Source: DATKJS01 sp964551995
GTDB lineage: Bacteria; Acidobacteriota; Aminicenantia; Aminicenantales; Saccharicenantaceae
NCBI GenBank assembly: GCA_964551995.1
Contig: CAZKFD010000015.1
Span: 6,886 to 70,885 of the forward strand
DNA length: 64,000 bases
Direction: 5' to 3'
Under the pieces are notes generated by a model. The model worked only from the letters and a program-made list of their open reading frames with translations. It had not been told where the DNA came from and made no database searches. The translations under genes and the position numbers were made by a program. Shown in pieces: positions 16,565 to 24,231 of the stretch (the stretch's first letter is position 1; every line of letters begins with the position of its first letter).

Positions 16565-17707
16565 TTGTACGTCCCTCTCTTCAACGCCGATCTCCGCGAA
16601 GACGACCTTCTGCCCTGTTATGTCTTTTTCGGCGAGGAGACGTTCCTGGCCGATCAGTTCGTGGACCAGATTCGGGGCCTGCTCTCCGCGGCCTCGGGCG
16701 AGGATCTCCACCTCGACCGTTATGGCCTCGAGGATTCGGGGTGGCCGGAGATCATCGACACCGCCCGGACCGTGCCCTTCCTCTTCCATCCCTGGCGGAT
16801 CCTCGTCGTGAGGGTTCCGGAGCGCCGCCCGGGGGCCAACGACAGGGGCTGGAAAAAGGGAAGTGCCGCCGAAGACGAGGGGAAAGGGGTCAAGTTCCTG
16901 AGTCAATCCGACCGGAAGGCCGTCGCCGATTTCCTCGCCGAGCCGACTCCCCGGACAGTGATCGTCGTCATCCTGTCCGGCAAAGTCCGGAAGAACGACG
17001 CCATCGTCCGCTTCTTTTCGGGCCTGCCGAGGTCGGCGGTCGCGGTCAAGGAGGTCAAGCCCTTCTCCCGCGAGGCCGTCAAGCGGTGGGCCGACGGGAA
17101 GGCCCAGGAGCTGGGAAAGTCGCTGAGCGATGCGGCGAACGCCCGGCTCTACGACGTCGTCGGCTCCGACCTGAGGCTCCTCGCGAACGAGCTCGAGAAG
17201 CTGGCCGTTTATGTCGGCGAAAAAAAGAGAATCGAGGAGGGCGATGTCGACGAGGCCACGGCCTGGGTCCGCAGCTACAAATCCTACGAGCTTGACGACG
17301 CCCTGACGGGGGCCGATTTCGAGAAGGGGATCGCCGTCCTGAACAACCTCTTCGCGGAAGGCGAGAAGCCGGAGATGATCCTGGCCCGGATGTCGGTCTT
17401 TTTCCGGAACATCCTCACGGCCCAGGTCTGGCTGAGGGAGAAGAGCCGGGGACGGGAGGAGATCTTCCAGACCTTCTTCCCCTACATTCAGAAAACCCAC
17501 ATCGATCTGTATCGGACGAAATCCAAGGTTTTTTTCGAGGCCGTCGAGGCACTGACGCCGGCGGAACTCAACACCGTCCTCCGGGCGCTCCGGCAGTCGG
17601 ACCTCAAGATCAAGACCACCGAGGCGGACGAGAAGACGGTCTTCGAGATCTTCCTGATGGAGTACTGCCTGATGCGGAAGCGGAAGGCGCCTACTTCGAG
17701 GGGCTGA
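16565..17707 (+). CDS. holA: DNA polymerase III subunit delta
   Basis: This is the wrench subunit of the clamp loader, 380 residues. The N-terminus (LLPCYVFFGEETFLADQFVDQIR) matches HolA proteins. It is followed by FLFHPWRILVVRVPE, LSGKVRKNDAIVRFF, LGKSLSDAANARLYDVVGSDLRLLANELEKL and the C-terminal helical collar. The start is TTG 16565, one base after the lptE stop; no ATG is nearby. The last 17 bp overlap the convergent rpsT. Confidence 0.9.
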   Translation: MYVPLFNADLREDDLLPCYVFFGEETFLADQFVDQIRGLLSAASGEDLHLDRYGLEDSGWPEIIDTARTVPFLFHPWRILVVRVPERRPGANDRGWKKGSAAEDEGKGVKFLSQSDRKAVADFLAEPTPRTVIVVILSGKVRKNDAIVRFFSGLPRSAVAVKEVKPFSREAVKRWADGKAQELGKSLSDAANARLYDVVGSDLRLLANELEKLAVYVGEKKRIEEGDVDEATAWVRSYKSYELDDALTGADFEKGIAVLNNLFAEGEKPEMILARMSVFFRNILTAQVWLREKSRGREEIFQTFFPYIQKTHIDLYRTKSKVFFEAVEALTPAELNTVLRALRQSDLKIKTTEADEKTVFEIFLMEYCLMRKRKAPTSRG

Positions 17708-17969
17708 CGCCCGGCAACCCGACCTGACGGCTGAGGCGTGATTTGTAGCGGCTTCCCGTGTTCTTGTGGATCGTGCCCTTCTTGACGGCGCGGTCGATGG
17801 ACGAAAAAACCTCGGGGAGGAGTTTGCGGGCCGTTTCCTGATCCTTGTTCTGGACCGCCGTCCGGAGCTTTTTCATGCGGGTGCGGAGCGCGGTCGTGTT
17901 CCGGGTGTTGACGGCCTTTCGGCGAAGGCTGCGTCGGTGCTGTCGGACCGCGGATTTGTGATGGGCCAT
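17691..17969 (-). CDS. rpsT: 30S ribosomal protein S20
   Basis: The 92-residue basic protein binds 16S rRNA. The N-terminus MAHHKSAVRQHRRSLRRKAVN (here cited in part), KKLRTAV and the conserved tail IDRAVKKGTIHKNTGSRYKSRLS identify S20. A GAGGAG Shine-Dalgarno lies upstream, and the gene has its own consensus promoter. It is the only ribosomal protein gene in the window. Confidence 0.96.
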   Translation of the reverse strand: MAHHKSAVRQHRRSLRRKAVNTRNTTALRTRMKKLRTAVQNKDQETARKLLPEVFSSIDRAVKKGTIHKNTGSRYKSRLSRQVGLPGVSPSK

Positions 17970-17992
17970 TTTTTTTCTCCTCGAAGCCGTCT

Positions 17993-18021
17993 ATGATAGA
18001 ATATCGCGGTATCAAAGTCAA
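17993..18021 (-). promoter_or_regulatory. Promoter for rpsT
   Basis: TTGACT (18016-18021, minus strand), 17 bp, TATCAT (17993-17998): 5/6 and 5/6 of the consensus, 24 bp before the rpsT ATG. Confidence 0.6.
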
Positions 18022-18067
18022 ACGGGCTCCGGGCGGCCCGGGCGGTCCCGGTCGGGCGGAGAGCGTT

Positions 18068-18535
18068 ATGAAGATCGTGCTGCAGAGGGTCAAGGAGGCC
18101 GGCGTCCGCGTGGGCGGGGAGACCGTGGCCAGGATCGGTCGAGGCCTCTGCCTCCTCGTCGGCGTCGAAAAGGGCGACCGGGAGGAAGACGCCCGCGCTC
18201 TGGCCCGGAAGGCCATCGGGCTCCGCATCTTCCCGGACGCTGAGGGCCGGATGAACCGCTCCCTCGCCGAGATCGGCGGCGAAGTCCTGGTCGTTTCGCA
18301 GTTCACGCTGGCGGGCTCGGTCCGCAAGGGACGCAGGCCGAGCTTCGACGGCGCCGAGGAGCCGAGGCGGGCGTCGGAGCTCTTCGACGACTTCGTCGGC
18401 GCCGTCGAGGCCCTGGGGATTACGGTTGAGACCGGCGTCTTCCGGGCGGCGATGGAGGTCGACATCCTGAACGACGGGCCGGTTACGTTCGTCCTCGATT
18501 CCCGGGACGGGCGGGCGGACGGCGGCGAGGGGTGA
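18068..18535 (+). CDS. dtd: D-aminoacyl-tRNA deacylase
   Basis: The 155-residue enzyme removes D-amino acids from mischarged tRNA. It begins MKIVLQRVKEAGVRV, with LCLLVGVEKGD, the DTD signature VVSQFTLAGSVRKGRRPSF and the C-terminal NDGPVTFVLDS; the usual Gly-cisPro motif region is present as NDGPVT. ATG 18068 is preferred because the conserved N-terminus starts there. The next 191 bp to the radical SAM gene hold no gene, clear promoter or terminator that I can identify. Confidence 0.95.
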   Translation: MKIVLQRVKEAGVRVGGETVARIGRGLCLLVGVEKGDREEDARALARKAIGLRIFPDAEGRMNRSLAEIGGEVLVVSQFTLAGSVRKGRRPSFDGAEEPRRASELFDDFVGAVEALGITVETGVFRAAMEVDILNDGPVTFVLDSRDGRADGGEG

Positions 18536-18726
18536 TCCCCGCCGCCGCGTATCGCCCGGAGAGGTGAGAAGGAAAGGGCCAAAATCACCCCCGGAATCGC
18601 CGGCCCCGACAGTGGACTCCGGCCCCGGAAACCGGCAAAATTTTCGGCGGACGGGCCCCGTCCCGGGAAGCGGACACGTCTGTGGCGCCGCCCCCGGCCT
18701 CCGGTCCGCGCCGAAAGCGTGTTTCG

Positions 18727-20679
18727 ATGAGCCGATTCGTCAGCCGCAAGCAGCCGGCACGGTTGCCGCGCCTGCCCTTGGCCGGCAGCCTGGACCTGAC
18801 CTACAGGTGCAACAACCGCTGCCGCCACTGCTGGCTGCGGCTGGCTCCCGACGCGCTCGAGGGCGGGCGTGAACTCTCGTTCGAGGAGGTCCGTGCGATC
18901 GTCGACGCCGCCCGCGCCATGGGCTGCCGCCGCTGGTCCATCTCGGGCGGGGAGCCGATGATCCGGCCGGACTTCGGCGAGATCTTTGCCTACATCACCG
19001 AGCGCGCGCCTTCATACGTCCTCAATACGAACGGGACGCTGATCTCGCCGCCGATCGCCCGACTGATGAAAAAGCCCGGTTCCAAACTCGTGGCGCTCTA
19101 CGGGGCGACGGCGGATGTCCACGACAAGGTCACGCGGAACCCGGGGTCCTTCGAGTCCCTGACGGCGGGGATCGCCTATCTCAAGGAGGCGGGGGCCGGC
19201 TTCACCGTCCAGATCGTCCCGATGAAGAGCAACTTCCATCAGTTTGAGGCCATGATCCGCCTGGCCGAGTCCTGGAGCCCGTCCTGGAGGATCGGCGCGA
19301 GCTGGCTCCACCTTTCGGCCGGCGGAGACCCCTTTAGGAACAGGGAGATCCGCGAGGAGCGGCTCGCCCCCGCGGAGGTCTCCCGGCTCGACCCGTTCGC
19401 GGGCTGGGCGGAGGGCCTCGACGAGGATGAACGCCCGTCCTGCCTCGCCCGCTCCGGCGCGGCGCTCTACGCGTCCTGCATCGAGGCGCGGCGCGATTTT
19501 CACATCGATCCATACGGGGGGATGAGCTTCTGCGCCTTCGTCAAGGATCCCGCCCTCCGTTCGGACCTCCGCCGGGCGACCTTCAAAGAAATCTGGGATG
19601 AGCGGATCCGGGCCATGGCGAACAAGATCGAGGCCGCGGGGGAGTCCGGAGAGAGCTGCGGCTCCTGCGACCTCAGGGAGTATTGTTTCTGGTGTCCGGT
19701 GTTCGCCTATCTCGAGCACCGCGACCACTCGGCCCGGGTCGAATACCTCTGCGACGTCGCTCGCGAGGAAAAGGCCCGCAGGGACCGGTGGGCAAGCAAC
19801 CACCGCCGTTATTACGGGATCGCCGGGCTCACCGTCCGCGTGGATTCCGATCTGCCGATCACCGATTCCACATTCCAACCGAAGTTCGAAGCCTTCCGGA
19901 TCCCGAAGCCGGACGGAAAAGTCCTCTCCATCCGGCACCATTTTTCGCTGCCCGACATCGAAGGCGCCGATATGGGCGAAGAGGTCTACCGCCGCCCGCC
20001 CTGGGCGATCTTCAGAAAAAACGGCTCATGGATCTACCTCGGGATATATCCCGACCCGGAGGACAAGAGGGTCCACCGCGTCATCGTCTTCGACCACGAG
20101 CACACGCGGGCGCGCATCTTCAACCCTTCGCCCGATCTCTATTTGGGCGGGCGGCTCGATTCTCTGATGATCCTCTCCTCCGACCAGATCCTTCTCGCCC
20201 GGGCCCTGCCGTTTTTGGGCGGGGCCTTCGTCCACGCCGCCGGGGTCGACCTCGGGGGACGGGGGCTGCTCTTCGCCGGCCCGTCGGAAGCGGGGAAATC
20301 GACCGTCGTCAAGATGGTCCGGGACCGGGCCAAGATCCTCTGCGACGACCGGATGATCGTCCGCAGGGGGCCCGGGGGTTTTCGCATCCACGGGACATGG
20401 AGCCACGGAGAGCTCCCCGAGGTTTCCCCGGAGTCGGCGCCGCTCACGGCGCTCCTGTTCCTCCGCCAGTCCCGTGAGAACCGCGCCGAAAGGATCTCCG
20501 ACCCGAAGGCCGTCCTCAAAGACCTTCTGCCCCGGTTCGTCCGGCCGCTCGTATCGGCGGACTGGTGGGACAGGGTCCTCGTTCTGGCCGAGGAGATGGC
20601 CGCGGAGGTCCCCTGCTACGATCTCCATTTCGACAAGAGCGGCGAGATCGTCCGGATTCTGGAGGGCCTCGCCGCATGA
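18727..20679 (+). CDS. Radical SAM/SPASM protein fused to a C-terminal HprK-like kinase domain
   Basis: Residues 15-230 are a radical SAM domain: CNNRCRHC (Cys28, 32, 35) binds the SAM-cleaving 4Fe-4S cluster, and SISGGEP is the SAM-binding GGE motif. A SPASM-type auxiliary cluster region follows, with Cys residues near 250-280 (CLARSGA, CIEARRD, FCAFVKDP) and CGSCDLREYCFWCP at about 311-323, then EYLCD. From about residue 380 a second module appears, with GRGLLFAGPSEAGKSTVVKM (Walker A about 518-525) and ILCDDRMIV, the order P-loop then DD seen in HPr kinases. The fusion is 650 residues. It is the first of six clustered genes, and its stop overlaps the next start as ATGA. Start ATG 18727 lacks a good Shine-Dalgarno; GTG 18682 is an alternative. 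A role modifying the cluster's Cys-rich peptide is inference. Confidence 0.87.
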   Translation: MSRFVSRKQPARLPRLPLAGSLDLTYRCNNRCRHCWLRLAPDALEGGRELSFEEVRAIVDAARAMGCRRWSISGGEPMIRPDFGEIFAYITERAPSYVLNTNGTLISPPIARLMKKPGSKLVALYGATADVHDKVTRNPGSFESLTAGIAYLKEAGAGFTVQIVPMKSNFHQFEAMIRLAESWSPSWRIGASWLHLSAGGDPFRNREIREERLAPAEVSRLDPFAGWAEGLDEDERPSCLARSGAALYASCIEARRDFHIDPYGGMSFCAFVKDPALRSDLRRATFKEIWDERIRAMANKIEAAGESGESCGSCDLREYCFWCPVFAYLEHRDHSARVEYLCDVAREEKARRDRWASNHRRYYGIAGLTVRVDSDLPITDSTFQPKFEAFRIPKPDGKVLSIRHHFSLPDIEGADMGEEVYRRPPWAIFRKNGSWIYLGIYPDPEDKRVHRVIVFDHEHTRARIFNPSPDLYLGGRLDSLMILSSDQILLARALPFLGGAFVHAAGVDLGGRGLLFAGPSEAGKSTVVKMVRDRAKILCDDRMIVRRGPGGFRIHGTWSHGELPEVSPESAPLTALLFLRQSRENRAERISDPKAVLKDLLPRFVRPLVSADWWDRVLVLAEEMAAEVPCYDLHFDKSGEIVRILEGLAA

Positions 20680-21908
20680 CTCTCCGGGGCCGATCGTTCT
20701 CGAGGCGGGTTCCTTCCGCCGGTGCCGAGATCTGGGCGGCCGGCCGTCCGCCCCTCGCGCGGCTCGACATTGAGCTCACGGAGCGGTGCAACAACGAGTG
20801 TATCCATTGTTCCGTCGGCCTGCCGGCCGGCGACGGCGAGGCCCGGCGCCGCGAATCCACGACCGAAGAGATCGTGAGGGTCCTCACAGAGGCAGCCTCC
20901 CTCGGCTGTCTGGCGGTCAGGTTCACGGGCGGAGAGCCGCTCCTGAGAGAGGACTTCGAGGAGATCTATGTCGCCGCCAGGAAGCTGGGCCTACGAGTCA
21001 GGCTCTTCACCAACGCCACGCTGGTCACGCCGCGGCTGGCGGGGCTTTTTAAAAGGATCCCGCCGCTTGAAAGAATGGAGGTTTCAATCTACGGCATGAC
21101 AAAGGAGAGGGAGGAGGCCGTGACCGGTAATCCGGGCTCTCACGACGCCTCGCGGCGGGGGATCCGCCGCCTCATAGACAACGGGGTTCCGTTCATCCTC
21201 AAAGGGGCCGTTCTGCCTCCGACGCGGAACGAGATGGACGCATTCGAAGCGTGGGCCAAAGAACTCACGCGCGGAGGCGGACGTCCGTCCTACGCCATGA
21301 TCTTCGACCTCCGGACACGCCGGGACGACGAGTCGAAGAACGAGCGGATCCGGGCCCTGCGAATCTCACCCGGCGAATACGTCAGGCTGACTTCCCGTTG
21401 GGGAGAGCCGCACCGTGCGGGAATCCGGGCCTTCGTCGCCCGTTTCGGAGGCGCGCAGGGCGACCGCCTCTTCACCTGCCTGTCCGATACCGCGGCCATC
21501 GATGCCTACGGACGCTTCCAGGTCTGCCTGCTTCTCCGGCATCCGGCGACTGTCTCCGACCTGTCGGGAGGCTCGCTCGGCCGCGCGGTCGCCGAGTTCC
21601 TGCCCATGGTGAAGGAGAGGCGAACGACGAACGCCGCGTATCTTGAGCGCTGCGGCCGCTGTTTTCTCAAGTCGCTCTGCCTGCAGTGCCCGGCCCGGTC
21701 GTGGGCCGAGCACGGGACCCTCGACACCCCGGTTGAATATCTCTGCGATATCGCTCATGCGGAGGCGGAGGCGGCCGGCCTCCTCAGGGAAGCAGAAAAG
21801 GCCTGGGGCGTCGCTGACTGGCGGGCCCGCGTCGATCGCCCGGGCGCCCCGGGAATGGCGCCGGCAAGCGGACGAGCCGACCTGACGACCAAGTGCATGG
21901 GAGAATGA
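20676..21908 (+). CDS. Radical SAM/SPASM peptide-modifying enzyme (second of three)
   Basis: The 410-residue protein has CNNECIHC (Cys38, 42, 45), FTGGEPLLREDFEEI and TNATLVTP as the radical SAM core. The C-terminal SPASM region contains FTCLSDTAAIDAYGRFQVC, CGRCFLKSLCLQCP and VEYLCD. The ATG overlaps the stop of the first radical SAM gene (ATGA), and an earlier in-frame start inside that gene is rejected. It is not a duplicate of its neighbours: the cores are only moderately similar, suggesting each acts on a different site or step. SPASM enzymes of this kind usually crosslink or epimerise ribosomal peptides. Confidence 0.9.
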   Translation: MTLRGRSFSRRVPSAGAEIWAAGRPPLARLDIELTERCNNECIHCSVGLPAGDGEARRRESTTEEIVRVLTEAASLGCLAVRFTGGEPLLREDFEEIYVAARKLGLRVRLFTNATLVTPRLAGLFKRIPPLERMEVSIYGMTKEREEAVTGNPGSHDASRRGIRRLIDNGVPFILKGAVLPPTRNEMDAFEAWAKELTRGGGRPSYAMIFDLRTRRDDESKNERIRALRISPGEYVRLTSRWGEPHRAGIRAFVARFGGAQGDRLFTCLSDTAAIDAYGRFQVCLLLRHPATVSDLSGGSLGRAVAEFLPMVKERRTTNAAYLERCGRCFLKSLCLQCPARSWAEHGTLDTPVEYLCDIAHAEAEAAGLLREAEKAWGVADWRARVDRPGAPGMAPASGRADLTTKCMGE

Positions 21909-21910
21909 AA

Positions 21911-22216
21911 ATGGAAAAACCGATCAACCTGGACGCGGTCTACGGGCCCTCGGAGGACGTCGTCGCCAGGGAAATCGAAGGAGAGATCATTATCGTTCCT
22001 CTGGTCTCGGGAGTGGGAGATATCGAGGACGAGCTGTATACGCTCAACGAGACCGGCCAGGCCATCTGGAAGAAACTCGACGGCACGAGACCCCTCCGGG
22101 CCGTGGTGAGCGAGCTCGCCGCGGAATTCGATGCCCCCCTCTCGGTCATCACGGACGACGTTACCGGCCTGCTCGAGGAGCTCGCAAAGAGGAAGATGAT
22201 CGTCGAGAAGGGCTGA
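21911..22216 (+). CDS. PqqD family peptide chaperone (RiPP recognition element)
   Basis: This small protein (101 residues) matches the PqqD fold: a short beta-region (VVAREIEGEIIIVPL), then DELYTLNETGQAIWKKLDGTRPL and a winged-helix-like tail with DVTGLLEELAKRKMI. PqqD proteins bind the leader of a precursor peptide and deliver it to a radical SAM enzyme. ATG 21911 has a GGGAG 7 bp upstream; ATG 21905 would form an ATGA overlap with the preceding gene and is also possible. Its place between radical SAM genes fits the chaperone role. Confidence 0.9.
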   Translation: MEKPINLDAVYGPSEDVVAREIEGEIIIVPLVSGVGDIEDELYTLNETGQAIWKKLDGTRPLRAVVSELAAEFDAPLSVITDDVTGLLEELAKRKMIVEKG

Positions 22217-22227
22217 GGAACCCGAAG

Positions 22228-22722
22228 ATGAAACCCGCGCCCCGTGTCGTCAAGATGGGGGAGATCCCGCTTTCGGGGGAGTCCCTGACGGAGCTCATGC
22301 GGGAGGTGATGAGAAGGAGGAAATCCTTCCGCTTCCGGGCCAGGGGTCTCAGCATGTCGCCCTTCATCAAGGATGGGGACGTGCTGACGGTCGTGCCCCT
22401 CGCCGGCTCCGGGCCGAAGCGGGGCGATGTCGTCGCCTTCGTTCATCCGGACACGGGGAAGGTGGCCGTTCACAGGGTCTTGCGGGCCGGGCCAGGCCTC
22501 TTTTTCATCAAGGGCGACAACGTCGCCGACGCCGACGGACGGGTGCCCTTCGAGCGGCTCCTGGGGGTAGTGGCCAGTGTCGAGAGGGCCGGAGGGCGAC
22601 CCCGGGCCGCGAACCGATGTGCGGGAGCGGTGATCGCCTCGCTCTCCGGCTCCGGACTCTTGACGAAAGCCTTGGGAACGGCGCGTCGCGTCGCCGGCCG
22701 GAGAGGAAGCGGGAGGCCCTGA
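22228..22722 (+). CDS. S24/S26-type serine peptidase without a membrane anchor
   Basis: The 164-residue protein has the signal-peptidase catalytic serine in RARGLSMSPFIKDGDVLTVVPL, then KRGDVVAFVHPDTGKVAVHRVL and FFIKGDNVADADG, as in S26 peptidases. The general-base position carries VAVHRV, suggesting a Ser-His rather than the Ser-Lys pair of bacterial leader peptidase. No transmembrane helix is evident, so it is probably cytoplasmic, unlike housekeeping signal peptidases. A GAGGAA precedes the ATG by 8 bp. The neighbourhood suggests cleavage of the modified peptide's leader; this is inference. Confidence 0.82.
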   Translation: MKPAPRVVKMGEIPLSGESLTELMREVMRRRKSFRFRARGLSMSPFIKDGDVLTVVPLAGSGPKRGDVVAFVHPDTGKVAVHRVLRAGPGLFFIKGDNVADADGRVPFERLLGVVASVERAGGRPRAANRCAGAVIASLSGSGLLTKALGTARRVAGRRGSGRP

Positions 22723-22724
22723 CC

Positions 22725-23864
22725 GTGGTTCCGACTTTCGTCACCCGCCGCGCTCTTCCGGACTCGCCGCTCTGGCAGGGCCTTGCCGGCAAGCGGACCG
22801 CCATCGGCTTTGACCTCGAGGCGACCGCCCGCTGCAACCTCAACTGCCGTCACTGCTACATCAACCTGCCAGCCGGAGACTGGGAGGCTCAGGCCCGGGA
22901 GCTGAGCGCCGCGGAGATCGGACGGATCGGCGGAGAGGCCGCGGCCCTGGGCGCCCTCTGGTGTCTCATCACGGGCGGGGAGCCGCTTCTCCGGAAGGAT
23001 TTTTTCGACGTTTACCTGGGACTCCGGAAGAAGGGCCTACTTCTCTCCGTTTACACGAACGCGACGCTCGTCGGGCCCGAGCACGTCCGTTTTTTCAAAA
23101 AATATCCGCCGCGGGACATCGAGGTTACGGTCTACGGAGTGTCGCGGGAGACATACGAGGGTGTGACCCGGGTCCCCGGGTCCTACGCGGCCTTCAGGAA
23201 AGGGCTCGGCTTCCTTCTCGAGGGCGGCCTGAGAGTGCGGCTGAAGGCTATGGCCCTCCGCTCGAACATCCGTGAGATGGCCGGGATCGCGGAATTCTGC
23301 CGCTCCAGGACCAAGGATTACTTTCGCTTTGACCCGTTTCTCCACTGCCGCTTCGACCGGGATGCGGCCCGGAACCTGGAGATCGAATCGGAGCGGCTTT
23401 CCCCCGAAGAGATCGCGGCGCTCGAAGAGGGAGACCACGAGAGGTTCGGGGCCTTGAAAAAAAACTGCGACCGGCTGATCGTCCCCGAACTGGCCCGGTC
23501 CGACTGCCGTCATCTTTTCCGCTGCGGCGCGGGCAGGCAGACCTTCGCCGTGGGCTATGACGGGAACTTCAGGCTCTGCGCCTCTCTCGTCCACCCCGAT
23601 TGCCTGTACGACCTGCGGGAAGGAAGTCTGGCCGATGCCTGGGGGCGCTTCGTCCCCGAGGTCCTGGAGTGGAAATCGGATCGGCGCGATTACCTCGACA
23701 AATGCGGAAGTTGCCCAATTGTGAATCTTTGTCTCTGGTGTCCGGCCCATGCCTATCTTGAAACCGGGCAGATCGATGCACCCGTAGACAAATTTTGTCA
23801 AGCCGCCCGCGCCCGCGAGAAGACCCTGAAGAAAGGATTTGACAAGGCCGACGGAGAATCCTAA
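22725..23864 (+). CDS. Radical SAM/SPASM peptide-modifying enzyme (third of three)
   Basis: The 379-residue protein has CNLNCRHC (Cys37, 41, 44), ITGGEPLLRKDFF and YTNATLVGP, with a SPASM tail of FRCGAGRQTFAVGYDGNFRLC, CGSCPIVNLCLWCP and a terminal VDKFC. GTG 22725 is chosen because GGGAGG (22711-22716) lies 8 bp upstream and the alternative ATG at 22617 lies inside the peptidase gene. It ends 43 bp before the precursor peptide gene, whose promoter is embedded in its last codons. It is the radical SAM gene closest to the peptide and a prime candidate for the main maturase. Confidence 0.9.
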   Translation: MVPTFVTRRALPDSPLWQGLAGKRTAIGFDLEATARCNLNCRHCYINLPAGDWEAQARELSAAEIGRIGGEAAALGALWCLITGGEPLLRKDFFDVYLGLRKKGLLLSVYTNATLVGPEHVRFFKKYPPRDIEVTVYGVSRETYEGVTRVPGSYAAFRKGLGFLLEGGLRVRLKAMALRSNIREMAGIAEFCRSRTKDYFRFDPFLHCRFDRDAARNLEIESERLSPEEIAALEEGDHERFGALKKNCDRLIVPELARSDCRHLFRCGAGRQTFAVGYDGNFRLCASLVHPDCLYDLREGSLADAWGRFVPEVLEWKSDRRDYLDKCGSCPIVNLCLWCPAHAYLETGQIDAPVDKFCQAARAREKTLKKGFDKADGES

Positions 23865-23867
23865 AAT
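23839..23867 (+). promoter_or_regulatory. Strong sigma70-type promoter for the Cys-rich peptide gene
   Basis: TTGACA (23839-23844), a 17-bp spacer and TAAAAT (23862-23867) match 6/6 and 5/6 of the consensus. The site lies in the 3' end of the third radical SAM gene; the -10 box starts at its stop codon TAA. Predicted transcription start is about 23874, giving a leader of roughly 33 nt. It would let the peptide be made in excess over its modifying enzymes. Confidence 0.65.
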
Positions 23868-23893
23868 CTATCCAGGAAAAGGAAGAAAGCGGG

Positions 23894-23901
23894 AAAGGAG
23901 G
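23894..23901 (+). promoter_or_regulatory. Strong ribosome binding site of the peptide gene
   Basis: AAAGGAGG ends 6 bp before ATG 23908. It is the best Shine-Dalgarno in this part of the window and decides the start against an earlier in-frame start at 23839, which lies inside the upstream gene and upstream of the promoter. Confidence 0.8.
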
Positions 23902-23907
23902 CCTCTT

Positions 23908-24090
23908 ATGAAAAAGCCCTGGCGAACTCCCGAATTGGTGATCCTTTTCAGGGGGAGACCCGAAGAGGCCGTCCTGTGTGTTTGCAAACACTCCAACATG
24001 CCGGCGGTCTCTCCGCACAATTACAACGCCAGCTGCAACATGACCGCCGCATGCTGTTCCGCCTGCCAGAAGACGGACGCCGCCTCCTAG
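23908..24090 (+). CDS. Cys-rich putative RiPP precursor peptide
   Basis: This 60-residue peptide has two parts. Residues 1-23 (KKPWRTPELVILFRGRPEEA and two further residues) look like a leader: charged, amphipathic, no signal sequence. Residues 24-60 form a putative core with six cysteines (24, 26, 43, 49, 50, 53), in CVCKHSN, NYNASCNMTAACCSACQ and a TDAAS tail, also rich in Asn, Ser and Ala. It does not match the size or spacing I know for SCIFF (ranthipeptide) precursors, although six Cys in a short peptide recalls them. Its place at the end of three radical SAM genes, PqqD and a peptidase supports a precursor role. The final structure is unknown. The 141 bp after it, to 24231, show no gene or clear terminator. 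Confidence 0.8.
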   Translation: MKKPWRTPELVILFRGRPEEAVLCVCKHSNMPAVSPHNYNASCNMTAACCSACQKTDAAS

Positions 24091-24231
24091 GTGCGTCCCT
24101 TCCTGAGCGCGGTCCCAGCATTTTTAAGATTCTGTCGAACCGAAGAACGCGGACGTCCACGATCAGTCCGCTCCGGCCGAGACCGAGAGGTTTGATCTCT
24201 ACGGGCGGGAAGCATCCGGGGTCCGTAGCCG

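Noticed and set aside
18564..18872. Short plus-strand frame before the first radical SAM gene
   Set aside because: Pro/Arg-rich translation with no motif; overlaps the conserved CNNRCRHC region in another frame.
24091..24231. Intrinsic terminator after the Cys-rich peptide
   Set aside because: A T run is present near 24120 but no convincing stem precedes it.
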